A stretch of DNA of 64,000 nucleotides, taken from Punica granatum. Taxonomy: Eukaryota > Streptophyta > Magnoliopsida > Myrtales > Lythraceae. Position 1 is the stretch's first letter. Each line of letters opens with the position of its first letter. The DNA is taken from assembly GCF_007655135.1 (NCBI RefSeq), contig NC_045129.1, forward strand, positions 558,001 through 622,000, written 5' to 3'. The notes under the pieces were generated by a model. It made no database searches, was not told the DNA's origin, and was given only the letters and a program-made list of their open reading frames with translations. Below are positions 35,363 through 46,940 of this stretch, in pieces. The translations under genes were made by a program, and so were the position numbers.

Positions 35363-38300
35363 AAATATTAACTATTGCATCGATGTAAAGAAAGATATTA
35401 TCTATCAACCGATCGACAAACTCGAGAAAGTACGCAGATCACATATGCATGTACGTAATTATCGAAATATTTTTCACACTCATATATACATATACTTATT
35501 ATTGCATATATCACAATAGTATATATGTATGGATCAATGTATTATTGTGTGTACGAGGTTTAGTTTTAGTCTGTTAATTTTATTTTCGTGGGCAGAGAGG
35601 AGCCCCCTAGACGAAACTACCTCGGAGGTTGTGGTATCGGGCCAAGGAACAAAGGGCAAATAAGTCAAAAAACAAAATTGGAGGATGTCTTGAAGGAGTG
35701 GGAACTTGCTAGTTGCTAGCAGTGGCCCCTGGCCAGGCCAGAATATACATCAAATTAATGATTTCTTCACATAAAATGGAAGAAGACGGAAAGGAAGGCA
35801 TTGTATTTTTTTTTCTTTTATAATTGAAAGGAAGGCATTGTAAAGACGCGGCTCTTGTACCTCTTTTGTAATAGTAATAATAATTGAAAAAAATCTGACA
35901 GTCGGTTGGCTTTCTCTCCTTTTCTTTTCTTTTTTCGATCAGTCTTCCTCTTTTTCTTTTTCTTTTTTTTGGGTGAAAAGACAAGTCTTCCTTTGGTTTG
36001 GCTTTTGAGTGGTGAAAGAATGGAAGTTTTTTAGTTTTGTTTGTTAGGTGAGAATGAGATCGATGAGATTATAGATATATGCCCAGTAATGAAAATCACG
36101 AGAAACTCGAAAGTGACGTGATGCGTGCGTGTATATAGCAAATTGTTCTCATATAATTTGTTTGCATTGATCGTCGAATATAAATATATATATATATATA
36201 TGTATGTATGGCTTGGTTTTTTCTCTTTTTTTTTTTGGGTGGAATATGTATTTATTTATTATTAGAATTCGTGATGTAATGCATAGTAATATCAGTTTGG
36301 ATTTTTGTTTTTGTTTCTCTACTCTCTCTCGAATGAGTTACTATAGACAAAACTGGACAAGAATATATATAATTGTTTTTCCTTAGATAACAATTTGTAA
36401 TCTCATCATCATATAAAATTGTTTGATTTATTTAATGAGTTAATTAAGTGTGAGCTAGCTAGCGCGGATTTTGCAAACCATGGATAACAGGTGTACGAGA
36501 GAAAACAAAATAATATAGTAGCTATAGGCTTTTTTATAATTGATATAATATCATGCATGTTTTGACTTTTTAAAATTTATTTTTAGTTATAATTATTGTA
36601 AGTCCATTCATGGTGCTCCATATTGCATGATATGATTATTTGTTTGGACATTGGATTTTTACTCGTTGGTTTAACTTACAAACAAAGGGAGCCTCTCCAT
36701 TTGCCAGACAAGACTCATGTCATGGCCAATTGATATGATACGATATGATAAAAAAGGCGAGCAAATTGACCTTTGTCAATGATGTCAGCTCCTAATACAA
36801 AAGTACATCTACGAACGAAAAAAATGCACCCGTTGTACGTGTATATAAGTAATCACTGCAAAATACTGTCAAGACTGAAATGCAACTGCTTACTGCGGAC
36901 GAGGGTATATATGAAAATGCCTTATGATTCTATTTGGCCTACACTAAACATAATGTATAATCATACAACATGGTTACTTGAGACATGTGCAAAGGTTAAT
37001 TATTATAGTTTATTATGAAACTGATCCTTGAAACTTAACGAATAGGGAGCTTCCTTTGGACAAGGCAGAAGCCAAATTATGTTCTCTGGGGGCCTGTCTT
37101 GCTGAATCACGAAGCTAAGCTAGAAAACGTGAATTGATGATAACTAATAGATATATATGCTCATGAGAGCTTATAATAAAAGATATATAACAATGAAACA
37201 ATTATAAGTTATATCGAATGATGATTATGTATAACAATGGAATGGTCGGTAAATATATATGCGAAAAGATAATAGCTAACTATCTAGCTCGCAATTAATT
37301 ACTTCTCTAAATTTCAGACGGAGAATTATATGTATTTCGTAAGTCAAAGGAAGAAGAAAACATATATATAAAGTAGGCTTTTCAAACTAAACTAATCAAT
37401 AAGGCTAATTAAGAGTGTTATGCAGAAAGAGGCTTTAATTAGTCTAGTGGTACAAGTTGCTGACTCAAAACCATGATGTTCCGGAGAAGTTATTGACTCA
37501 AAATCATGATGTTCCGTATTCAATTCTCGTCAGCGAAATTTCCATACTATTTCATTTAGTTTTTGGTATTCTCGTATTAGATCACAAATCTCCATAAATA
37601 AATAAATAAATAACTTTAAAAGAGTGCTATGTTAATTCATGATGCGCAATAATTTTTTATAGAATGAAATGCTTTTGTCAAGGGCAAGTTTTTATCATTA
37701 TTCTTATTACTTTATTTCTATGCTCTGCTGTCGACCCCTTTCAATTCGGATTTCGGTGGGACTAGTTCAGTTTAGTTAGTTAATGGACAAAAAAAATGAT
37801 TAATTCAACCAAAAAAAGCAAATTTTCATTTGGGATTCAAATAATCAGCACCTATCACGCTAGGAGAAAAATCTGCATGGGCGATGACGATGACGCCGAT
37901 GCACATGCAACGCCCAACTACATAAAATTTGTCTATTTTGTAAGACATTCACACACCCAATATTACTAGGGTAACTTTGCAATGATAGTTATTTCCATGT
38001 GTTCCGTCTGTAGCTGAGTCAACAACAACTGCAGAGTCTCATATTTGATAGAAGCTACGAAATGAACAAAAGGGCTACTGAAGTGAAACCGATAATCGAT
38101 TTTACGGAGCCTCTTAAAATCACTTTGCAAGATTACTTCCATAGCTGCTATTGAATCGACTAGAATTGATGAAAACACAGATTTGATCATCCATTCCACT
38201 CGGCCAATTCCTACAGATAAAAAACATCGGCCCCTATATTCTAATTCGATCTCCAACGAATAACCGAAGAGTCCAGTACAATACTAGTTACTAAAGATAC

Positions 38301-40016
38301 TTGTCATTCGATTCGACGCCATTGTCTTATTGTCATGTGTGTTAGGAGTACTGCAAATTGGCTTCAAGGACTTGGCCGCCTTTAATGCTCTGGTCTGCTG
38401 CCAAAGCTGGCTCGAATGGAGGGTTGTGCAGAATTCAGACGCTCCTTGCTCCGCTATGGGGTCAGAGTTCTAAAAGGCATACGTATATTACCCAAGGCCA
38501 AGAGAAGATCTCTTGACAGCAAAGAAGGGAGATAGATCTTCATGAGGATGGACAAACCTGTTGGAGCGGGAGGGGAGGGGAGTTGTTCTTAAAGGAGGGA
38601 AGGCGGCATATAGGTTATGGAGAGGGGGGGTAAAGGTATGAGGATGATCCATGGATAATACATAGAAGAAGATGGGGAAGGTAGGGTAGAAGAGGAGGGG
38701 AAGGCAAGAAGATATGGAAAGTAAGCAGTCTTATTGAGCGGGATCTGACTTCTTAGTGCAAGGCATTTAATTAATTGCTAACAGAGCAAGCAAGAACTTG
38801 CATAAATATGCCAATTAGTAGATAGAAGCCTTAGAAGTGACAAACAGAATTATGTGGCCACAGAAGCAGGGATTGTGGCAGCAGCAAAAAGACTGGAAGG
38901 GAGAAATAGGAGGCGGAGTGGCAAAAGTTGTAGCAGCTGACCAGATTGAGGTTGCAGTGGCAAAGGCAATAATGGAAGGAACGAAAGCTTATGAGAGAAA
39001 AGGGTTGGCAGAAAGGCTGCAGGCAATCCTAGAGACAGACAACGCGACAAGGTGCAGAAAAGGATGATTCATGGCGAATAAGTGGGGCGGTTGAAGGACA
39101 TACATCAAGCAATTGAACAAACAAGCAGAACCCACAACAAGGTGGGTCAGGGTCTTATAATCCGCATCCATCGCTGAAAGGCAAGATTGCCCAAGGCATT
39201 ACATAATACAGTTTTTCAACCTCGTGGAGATCAGGACCTAGTGAAAATCCAGAAGTGGGCACTGGGTCATCAAAGTATCTACTGCACCACATCAAAGGTT
39301 GGAAAGCAACAAAATCATGCCAACAACCAGACTATCCAGCGAGAGACAACTATCGTAAAGCAGGGATGCATGTGATACCTGGAACAATTTTCAAATGACT
39401 AGCAGATTCCTATGCATGATATTAAAGTTTGAAATTCTACAGGAGAAGCCAAGAACTCTGCAGAATTATAAGCCTGGGATGCCGATAAAGGTGGCGTACA
39501 GGAAGTCCTAAAACATCTCCAATGAATCTCAAGTAGAATTCATCTAAATCTCTCTAAGAAATCAAATTTCCAGCATCCAGAAAGGCTCTAGGTAACCAGA
39601 CCTTAAGCATTCAAACCATGTTGCCAAGGCTCTAAAACATTCAGTTATAGAAGTTCAACAAGGCAAAACTTCGCCAATGACAGACGGCTCCAACACTAGT
39701 TAAAACTTCCAATTATCAATCATGCCGACATGTAAACTAAATAGTTTTAGCAGCACTTCCACTTTAACATCAAAAGTAGCATACAAATCAACAGACAGAC
39801 CTGGCAGATATATACTGCTACTGAAATGAGAATGATAACCAAGTACATGCATCAAAAGCAGGAAAAATTGATCTTGCATAATACAAAAGTTAAAAGAGTG
39901 CAAGCCCGCATGGAAAGAAAAGAATGCCTAACTGCACATTCAAATTTCACACCCCTAAAAGTAAACTCATACATTGTAATACAAAAATCTATATGGAGAT
40001 CAATTTTCAACATTTT
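35363..40016. other. Spacer between the 34457 gene and TML, no gene supported
   Basis: 35363-37410 is AT-rich spacer with (AT)n at 36185-36200 and long T/CTTT tracts near 35810-35970. A SINE lies at 37411-37631. 38560-38740 is strongly purine-rich on the + strand. The region 38260-39700 is less AT-rich and may include the TML 3' UTR or a non-coding transcript, but I see no domain in any frame. Confidence 0.45.
37411..37631 (+). mobile_element. SINE with internal duplication, near-perfect target duplication
   Basis: Body about 37423-37619: an A-box-like tttaattagtctagtggtac, then gactcaaaaccatgatgttccg, nearly repeated as gactcaaaatcatgatgttccg, then tattcaattctcgtcagcg and a 3' end tagatcacaaatctccata with (AAAT)n. 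It is flanked by aagagtgttatg (37411-37422) and aagagtgctatg (37620-37631), one mismatch in 12. Confidence 0.75.
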
Positions 40017-41906
40017 TCAGTTACACATATAAACTCCACTCTCATACTTGTGACTAACCTCGTAGAAGTCCGTGCTACCTTCAGAGGCAGGCCGTAAACA
40101 TATACCGGACAATGAACTAGGACCCTGCCAAGAGAACTTCACGTAACCAACGACCTCAATCTCTTCACCCCCATCCTCTGGGCTTGTATCCACTGGCATC
40201 CTCACCCTCAACTTACCTGGAGAACCAATGAGAGGAATCTCTGATATGATCCACTTCAATTCCTTCTCAGACCTGTTCAATATAGCTTTTGGCGAAACTT
40301 TCAAGAGCGTCGGGTCAACAGGCAGTTTAAGGACAAATGTCACGTCTTTCAATGGCGCTGGCAATTCTGGATTTGAAACATATTGTATCATCACAGAGAG
40401 TAAAGTCCCACTGTGCCGTTGCATGAGACGAACCCTTAAAGGCAAGGGAGTCGACTTAGGCAGCAAACTGTACTTCAAAATGGGAATCGGTTCATCGGAA
40501 GCTGCAGTCCTCACATGGAACAGGCCATTGCCAAGGCTACTAACGCAGGAGTTCTGCATAATGAAACGTTTTACCAGGCTTGTGCCTTCAACACGGAATG
40601 AGAACTCGGTCTCCTTATCACCAGAAGTTTTCGTCGGGAGTGTTCTGAGACAAACCCGTCCCATCAAACCTACTCGAGCAAGCAATGACTCCCTAAACTC
40701 CGCGCTAATCTCTTCGGAAATGAACATCTCAGGACCCTTCATCTCAGTTTTCTGCACCAGGTTCTCAAGAGGGGCTTTTCCATCTGCAGCTGCAGCCGCT
40801 TTAGCTGCATCAGTGGCATCTGGACCCGTCTGCAGCAACTCCAGCCCGCCAAGCCCTTCAGATTTCTTAGCCTTGGTAGGCCCTACAAACTCGGATGGGT
40901 CCAAACCACCACCCCAGGCCTCACTAAACCCTTCAAAGGTCTCCCCTAGTGAAGCCTGCTCATTTCCAAACTCTATTCCACCATAATCACCCTCAAAGCC
41001 CTCAACTCCAATGTGGGTAGATTGCGTGGCCTCTGCAGGGGGTAAGGTCGTTACCTCGAGCCCTGCGAGGGCCACTGTAAGGTCTGCGGATGAAGAATCC
41101 TTATTCTTCTTAAACCCACTTACCAGCTCTTCGGGCTCATTCAACTTATCACTAGCCGCGAACGGGTCTTTAGGTCCTGCAGCCTCCTCTTCGCCCTTGG
41201 ACTCTTCCTGCTCAGCTGGGGCAGCTGGGGCAATAGTTGCTGCTACCTCATCGCCTGTAGACAGCGTCTCCGGAGGCAGCTCGAACCGATTAGCTGAAAA
41301 TGCCTCGACGCCAGCCACATGCTCGACAGAATGTGGTTCCAAGGCAGGCCAGCTGTCGGCCCCCCGGATCTTGGCCTCAGTGTCGAGGGCTGAGTGAACC
41401 ATCTTGGCAATTCCCTCGCCGTGCATTGAGGAGAGCATAGCAGAGAGGCGGATGGAGCTGACTCCACGGAGGACGATGTCAAGGGCCATGTAGACCTCGG
41501 CGTACTTGCGGGCTAGCTTCTCAGGGGTCACGTCCACTCCCCTGCAAGCGGCCACCACGACGCTGACTGCCTGGTTCACGAGGTGGATGCACTCGAAGAC
41601 GTTGATGGAGCTGTCCTGGTCGGCCGTCGTGATCCCCAGAACGTAGATCGTGTTGACAAGCCTGTAGATGACGCGGTAGCGGCTCTCGACGCCGACGATG
41701 AGCTGGCCGCTGGAGGCGGCGAGAGGGTCGTCGCCAATGAGGTCGGGCTGGGGGTCGGAGGAGGGGGATTTGGAGGAGAGGGAGAGGCGGGTATGGCGAA
41801 AGGAGGAGAGGGCAACGAGGGCGCGGGAAGGGGGGAACCATTCTCGGGTTTGGAGGAGGACGTCGGGACCGTTCACCGGTTGCAGAGAAAGGGCGAGGCA
41901 CGACAT
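40017..41906 (-). CDS. TML: TML, muniscin-like subunit of the TPLATE endocytic complex
   Basis: One uninterrupted 1890-nt ORF, 629 aa. The start MSCLALSLQPVNGPDVLLQT is the only upstream ATG in frame. An N-terminal longin-like part (about 1-180) has ESRYRVIYRLVNTIYVLGI and VFECIHLVNQAVSVVVAACR. A disordered Glu/Ala/Pro linker follows (about 185-390: EEQ, GAEE-type, AKAAAAADG). The C-terminal mu-homology domain (about 395-629) has ISEEISAEFRESLLARVGLM, KYSLLPKSTPLPLRVRLMQR and VVGYVKFSWQGPSSLSGICL. TML belongs to the plant TPLATE complex, which works with AP-2 and clathrin at the plasma membrane. Length and lack of introns fit the family. It lies beside GPP and IAA33 as in Arabidopsis chromosome 5 (from memory). 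Confidence 0.95.
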   Translation of the reverse strand: MSCLALSLQPVNGPDVLLQTREWFPPSRALVALSSFRHTRLSLSSKSPSSDPQPDLIGDDPLAASSGQLIVGVESRYRVIYRLVNTIYVLGITTADQDSSINVFECIHLVNQAVSVVVAACRGVDVTPEKLARKYAEVYMALDIVLRGVSSIRLSAMLSSMHGEGIAKMVHSALDTEAKIRGADSWPALEPHSVEHVAGVEAFSANRFELPPETLSTGDEVAATIAPAAPAEQEESKGEEEAAGPKDPFAASDKLNEPEELVSGFKKNKDSSSADLTVALAGLEVTTLPPAEATQSTHIGVEGFEGDYGGIEFGNEQASLGETFEGFSEAWGGGLDPSEFVGPTKAKKSEGLGGLELLQTGPDATDAAKAAAAADGKAPLENLVQKTEMKGPEMFISEEISAEFRESLLARVGLMGRVCLRTLPTKTSGDKETEFSFRVEGTSLVKRFIMQNSCVSSLGNGLFHVRTAASDEPIPILKYSLLPKSTPLPLRVRLMQRHSGTLLSVMIQYVSNPELPAPLKDVTFVLKLPVDPTLLKVSPKAILNRSEKELKWIISEIPLIGSPGKLRVRMPVDTSPEDGGEEIEVVGYVKFSWQGPSSLSGICLRPASEGSTDFYEVSHKYESGVYMCN

Positions 41907-42258
41907 CTCGAGGAGTCAATCCTCTTGGGGCTCTCTAGGAGATGTCCGATCCGATTTGACGACAAATTGATCCCAGTTGGCTTTCGTTTTGGATCTGGAA
42001 ATGAGGAATTAGGAATAAAATTCCTTGTCAGTGACGGATAAACTCCGACAAGACACACAGTGAGGGTTTCGGATCTGATAGTGAGGAAGTGATAGAAGAA
42101 ATCCCCGATCGGTGAACGGAGTTGGAAGATCAGAGACGGATCGGGGAAGAAGGGGGGGAGAGAGAGAGAGAGGGAAGGAGCTCAGAGCTCGTCGAAGGAG
42201 GAAGACGATAGCGGAGAATATGGGTCGGGTAGAAGTACCGGTCCGAACATCAGGCACT

Positions 42259-42297
42259 GACGACCCGGCCCATTATTTTTCGGGCAAAGAGCCCAAA
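42259..42297 (-). promoter_or_regulatory. Site II-like promoter motifs upstream of TML
   Basis: acgacccggcccatta and aaagagcccaaacg give TGGGCC and TTGGGCT on the minus strand about 360-390 bp before the TML ATG. A GA-rich stretch (42155-42190), CT-rich in the TML sense, lies between and is likely the leader. Confidence 0.4.
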
Positions 42298-42444
42298 CGA
42301 TGTAGATGGAAATGGATATTACGTACCTTCGTCTCATCCCCTCCTGGACTGGATTTATCCATCAGGCAAGTACTTGAACTCTCAAAGCAGTTCTTAAGCT
42401 CGTTTAAATTGTACTCGAGCCTATACCCTCTGCCGTATAATTGA

Positions 42445-43347
42445 GGTGAATTCGATTTGAGATCGGTTGACGTGAAAGACAAGCAATTATCTCAAGGATC
42501 ATTCAAATTGAGATCAGTTAAACATGAAACATTTGGCTTTATTCTGGTTTTCGAATAAATGATTTTATTCTATCAAATTCAATTCTACTCTTTCCTAAAT
42601 TCAACATTACAATCATTTAATAACAATTTATACTTTTTCGTAAATAATAATTTTTTTAATAATAAATTATTTATTAACTTTCACATTTATTTATATATAT
42701 ATATATATATATTGCCATTCATTTATATATTTATCACCACTTATAATCATTACGCAAAATCAAATCGAGAGAGCTTACATGATCCAACTCGAAAACCACC
42801 AAACGCAAGCAAACCAATTATCTAGAGGATCATGATGCAGCTTCCACGCATTTTGCTACGGAGTCGAAGTGAATGGTTAGTTTTATGTACCTGTGATGAG
42901 AACTAAATGGTTACCAACCGTCCATGTACTATTATTGGTTATGGAATTGCACTGATACTAGGATATCTATCCATCATCTTCTGGACTAATTTCGAATTGG
43001 TTTTACTGACATCATCATCTACATCTTCTTCTTCTTCTTCTTTCTATCCAGGACAGGAAGAAACAGCCTGAAATGACTTAAGAGAACAATTTCTAGCTGA
43101 ATTCATCACGGTTGGTAAGATCAACCCGGGTGTCTAAAGAGGTCAGAGCAGAACGTTCATCAATCGGATTCCATGAAAGGAGAATGATACGGTAGAAAAA
43201 GAAAAGGACCGAATGTAATTTTAATCATTGCAGAAGTTTTTCACATTTCAGATCAAATGTCAGCTACTACAAATTTGAACAACCCTCCCTAATTGTTGTC
43301 CATGTTCACTTTCCCATCGCGAGAGTTCTAATAAATCCCTTTTAACC
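42445..43347. other. TML-H4 spacer with a MITE-like stretch
   Basis: 42540-42830 is AT-rich and ends with ccaactcgaaaaccaccaaa and cgcaagc, close to the right end of the MITE at 44251-44563, so it is probably a diverged copy. 42840-43347 includes a TTC microsatellite near 43018-43042 and the H4 3' flank. No gene seen. Confidence 0.45.
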
Positions 43348-43692
<345 letters not shown>

Positions 43693-43794
43693 CTAGCTAA
43701 GCTTAGAGGGATCGATTTCAGATTGCGAACTTGGACCTCGTCGGACTCCTGAAAATGTGTAGACGCTCCAATTATTGCTTTCAGATTTCGCGCT

Positions 43795-43856
43795 TGAGTT
43801 TATATAGGGAGAAGTGTTGCTGCCTTGACCGTTGGATTAGATGGCGATCCGTGGCA
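43795..43856 (-). promoter_or_regulatory. H4 promoter: TATA box and octamer-like element
   Basis: Minus-strand ctatataaac near 43797-43806 lies about 140 bp before the ATG and is a good TATA box. About 45 bp further upstream, minus-strand cacggatc (43846-43853) matches the plant histone octamer CGCGGATC at seven of eight bases. Octamers drive S-phase expression of histone genes. Confidence 0.6.
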
Positions 43857-43964
43857 AGTTCCAGTCCCTGTAATATCTGTCGTTGGATTTGTTTCCTTGA
43901 AGCTGATAGGTTGCAACAGCGGTTCCGAGGATTGCGAATTTGCGAGTTGACTAACACTTTTGTT

Positions 43965-44563
43965 TGATATAATAATCTTATTTTATTCTTTCACAAATTC
44001 AACAATATAACCATTACTATTTTTTTTTCTAATATTTTTTTCTCATATTTTTTCTTAATCATTTTTAAACTTTCAGTTAATAATATTTTCTCTCATACTC
44101 TTTCCTAATCACTTTTAAAATCAAATTTTACTAATAAATTTTTCATCTAATTTCACATTTATATATACATACATATGTATAGCCTCACACATCAATATAT
44201 TTGTCAATACTAACACTCATGCACAAAATTAAGTTGAATTGGATCACTTAGCTTGTATTTGGTTTTCAAATTGGATCGTGATTCAACTTATCTTGATTTT
44301 GCGTAATGATTACAAGTGTTAACAAATGTATGGATGAGTGAGAATACATATGTATGTATAAATAGATATGAAAGTAAATGGATAATTTATCATTAACAAA
44401 TTGATTATAAAAATGGTTAGGAAAATGTATTTATTAAATGGAGAAAAAGAAAAAGCAGTAATGATTATAGTGTTGAACTTAATAAAGAATAGAGTTGAGT
44501 TACGTAAAGTAAATTTTTTTATTTAAAAACCAAACAAAACCAACTTGAAAACCAAACGCAAGC
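43965..44563. mobile_element. Head-to-head pair of MITE copies
   Basis: 44251-44563 has inverted ends gcttgtatttggttttcaaa and ttgaaaaccaaacgcaagc, flanked by TA on both sides (44249-44250 and 44564-44565). Immediately to its left, 43965-44250 repeats the interior in the opposite orientation (catatgtata, aattcaacaatataaccatt, ttgaattggatcac). The pair forms a large imperfect palindrome centred near 44250. There is no coding capacity. A TA duplication fits a mariner-type superfamily, but the ends are not the usual Stowaway ones, so the superfamily is uncertain. Confidence 0.65.
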
Positions 44564-44717
44564 TAGCTTTGTTTGATTTAAAATTTATTTTTAACTGTAC
44601 TCTACTTATCTTTAATTCAACAACGCAATTATCACTTTTCTTTTTTTCTTCAAATTTTTTAACCATTCAATTCAATTTTTAATATTAAATTATCTCAACT
44701 ATTCATTACTTTTTCAC
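44564..44717 (+). mobile_element. Left part of a MITE split by the Mutator-like element
   Basis: The sequence starts gctttgtttgatttaaaatt and runs AT-rich to the Mutator-like insertion at 44718. It resumes at about 46787 and ends near 46940 with ttcaactctaatcccaaac, the inverse of its start. Both parts share ttatctcaactattcattac. Confidence 0.6.
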
Positions 44718-45014
44718 GGAAAAATTACACTATTAGTCCTAAATGTTTGCTATTTTTTGATATTGAATCCTAAAAGTTTTACTTGAGATAATCAAGTCCT
44801 ATAATGTTTGAAAAAGTGTCAGTATTGATCCTAAATGTGACTGACCATAACCGTGATGTCTACGTGGACCTAACGGCATCAAATTCGTCAAGTTGGTTGT
44901 TAATACGATGACGTGGCACGTTGTGATTGGATCCAATATGAAATCCAGCGAATTTCAACCCGACTTGCTCATGGAGCAACCCGAGTGGCCATCCTTTCAA
45001 CCCGTGGCCTCATG
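44718..45014 (+). repeat. Left terminal inverted repeat of the Mutator-like element
   Basis: Pairs with 46506-46786. Read inward, one frame gives MARCDWIQYEIQRIST; the other end gives MARCDWTRYEIRRIST. These are mirror ORFs of the inverted repeat, not separate genes. Confidence 0.85.
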
Positions 45015-46505
45015 CCCTCGAATTCCGCTAATGACAGTTCTGGAGCTGGTGGGCTGATGTTGTCGTCTTTGCGTGCTGCTGTGTCAGGATTGGACTCGAG
45101 GCAGGGGTTGTGGAGCTAGTTGGTGTAGGGAGAAAATGAAAGGAAGAGGAGAGAGAGGAAGGAGAGAGTGAGGAAGAAGGTGGAGAAGAAGAGGATGGAG
45201 AGCATGGGGGCTTGTACTGATCAAACTTCAAGCAGCATGTGGATTATTATCAGTGAATGGGGAAGAAATAGAGTCATCAAGTGAGGCCCTTTCTCAATGC
45301 TCTGAGGAATTAATGGTGGAAGGAGAGCAATTAGCCGCCATTGCAACGCGTCATTCATGATCAGCGATTTGTAAGGGCAGTGCTGAGATGCGTGGAGGAG
45401 AGGAGCAACGCTAGGGTTTGGGGCATGGGGAGGGAGTCGGGTAAAGAAGGAGACATCTGGACATGAACCGACCCGATTCGAGTTGAAAGATCGAGTCATG
45501 GGATCGGTTCAGGTCCAAATGACTCTTTCTTTACCCGACTCCCTCCCTATGCCCGAAACCCTAATAATGCTCCTCTCCTCCATGCAACCCAGCGCCACCC
45601 TTGCAAACCGCCGATCATGGGCACTTCTCCAAGATCATGGATGGCCGCCGTGGGGCCTCTCAGGATTCGACAGGCTCTCTTTGGACGTGAAAGCTTATTC
45701 CAATTTCCTCAAAAACCATCCTAAAAAATCTTCAGAGATCGCAAAAAATACCATATGAACTCCCCTAAAATGCCAATTCAGACCTCATATTTTTTTTCTT
45801 TCATTTACAAAATGGGAAACCTTTTCTACTATTGAAATGATCGATACGTTGGCCTTTTCAAGAATATTGTCTACCCATAGCAGGTCTTCAAACATCTTTG
45901 GAGATTCAAGTAAACACAAGCCAAAGCAATTCAATGGAAAAATCCATCTTTTTGCATGCAAAAATTTTGCATTCTTTGACATAGCTAGAGAACATCAGAC
46001 AATGAAAATGGAAGTAACTCCTATACGCAAGTAACAATACCATCTATCACAAGAAGGAGCAATATGATTCTTCAAAATGCCAGCAAAAAAACCATCTTTT
46101 GCCGACAAAAGGATTCATAATTTCCACATTTCGGCAGACATGAAAGACGGGAACATGAATGAAGGGCAATTGCAAGAGCAATCTCATCACCCTTCAAAGG
46201 CATCTGCTTCGCGTCCTCTCATCGCCCCCACCAATACTCAGCTCTTCTTCCTTATCCAAGTCTCGCCTCTTGCTCTCCTTCCTCGCCCTCTCCTTCTTCC
46301 TTTTAGGGCCCTGGCCCTGAGCCCAGTTAATGGATTCCCGCTTCCTCTGCGTGTCTGCACCTCCTCTTCAGTTCAGTTTTCCAGTTCAAGCTTCATCTTT
46401 CGAAGCTTCTCAGTAGGTTTGAGACTCGGGTTGAAAGGGTGACCACGAGGCCACTCGGGGTTCGGGTTAAAAGGTTGACCAATCGGGTTGGTACTCGGTT
46501 GATCC

Positions 46506-46786
46506 ATGAGGCCATGGGTTGAAAGGTGGCCACTCGAGTTGCTCCATGAGCAAGCCAGGTTGAAATCCGCCGGATTTCATATCGGGTCCAATCGCAACGT
46601 GCCACGTCATCATATTAACGGTCAATTGGACGAATTTGATGCCATTAGATCCACGTAGGCATCACGATAACGATCAGTCACATTTAGGACCAATGCTGAC
46701 ACTTTTTCAAACTTTATAGGACTTGATTACCCCAAGTAAAACTTTTAGGACTCAATGTATTCGGGACCAATAGTGTAATTTTTCTA
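46506..46786 (-). repeat. Right terminal inverted repeat of the Mutator-like element
   Basis: Inverted partner of 44718-45014, ending tagtgtaatttttct. Differences from the left end are scattered substitutions. Confidence 0.85.
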
Positions 46787-46940
46787 TTTTTTCACAATTC
46801 AACAACATAATCATCACTTTATCTCAACTATTCATTACTTTTTCACACTTTTTCTCATAATTGACAACACAATTATTACAATTTAATTAAATATGTATAT
46901 TTACAAAGTTAGAATAGAGTTTAGTTCAACTCTAATCCCA

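Larger units (their letters stand above)
44709..46795. mobile_element. Mutator-like element with ~0.3-kb inverted ends, non-autonomous (Pack-MULE candidate)
   Basis: Element 44718-46786, about 2.07 kb. The left end (44718 to about 45014) and right end (about 46506-46786) are inverted repeats through ggaaaaattacac, catcaaattcgtc, acgtggcacgtt, catggagcaac and ggcctcatg. Flanks are ctttttcac (44709-44717) and ttttttcac (46787-46795), a 9-bp target duplication with one mismatch. The 1.5-kb interior has no transposase motif. It holds a palindrome (about 45350-45615) and GC-richer stretches that may be captured host DNA. Long inverted ends plus a 9-bp duplication are the Mutator signature. Confidence 0.85.

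Noticed and set aside
37966..38256. Minus-strand ORF of 96 codons
   Set aside because: It shows no recognisable domain and has no supporting splice sites or neighbours; it could be old transposon DNA, but the evidence is too weak.
38560..38740. Purine-rich stretch considered as a miR482/2118-type precursor
   Set aside because: The minus-strand CT-rich sequence resembles the mature miRNA only in composition and no complementary arm was seen.
38837..39067. + strand ORF of 76 codons rich in Ala/Lys/Gly with an equally long antisense ORF
   Set aside because: A pair of mirror ORFs in GC-richer DNA without a domain is expected by chance; at most a non-coding transcript.
40228..41397. Two long + strand ORFs of 252 and 128 codons
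   Set aside because: They are antisense shadows of the TML coding sequence, with no domain of their own.
44913..45119. ORF starting MARCDW in the Mutator-like left end
   Set aside because: The same peptide start appears mirrored at 46605 because both lie in the inverted repeats; it is not evidence for a gene.
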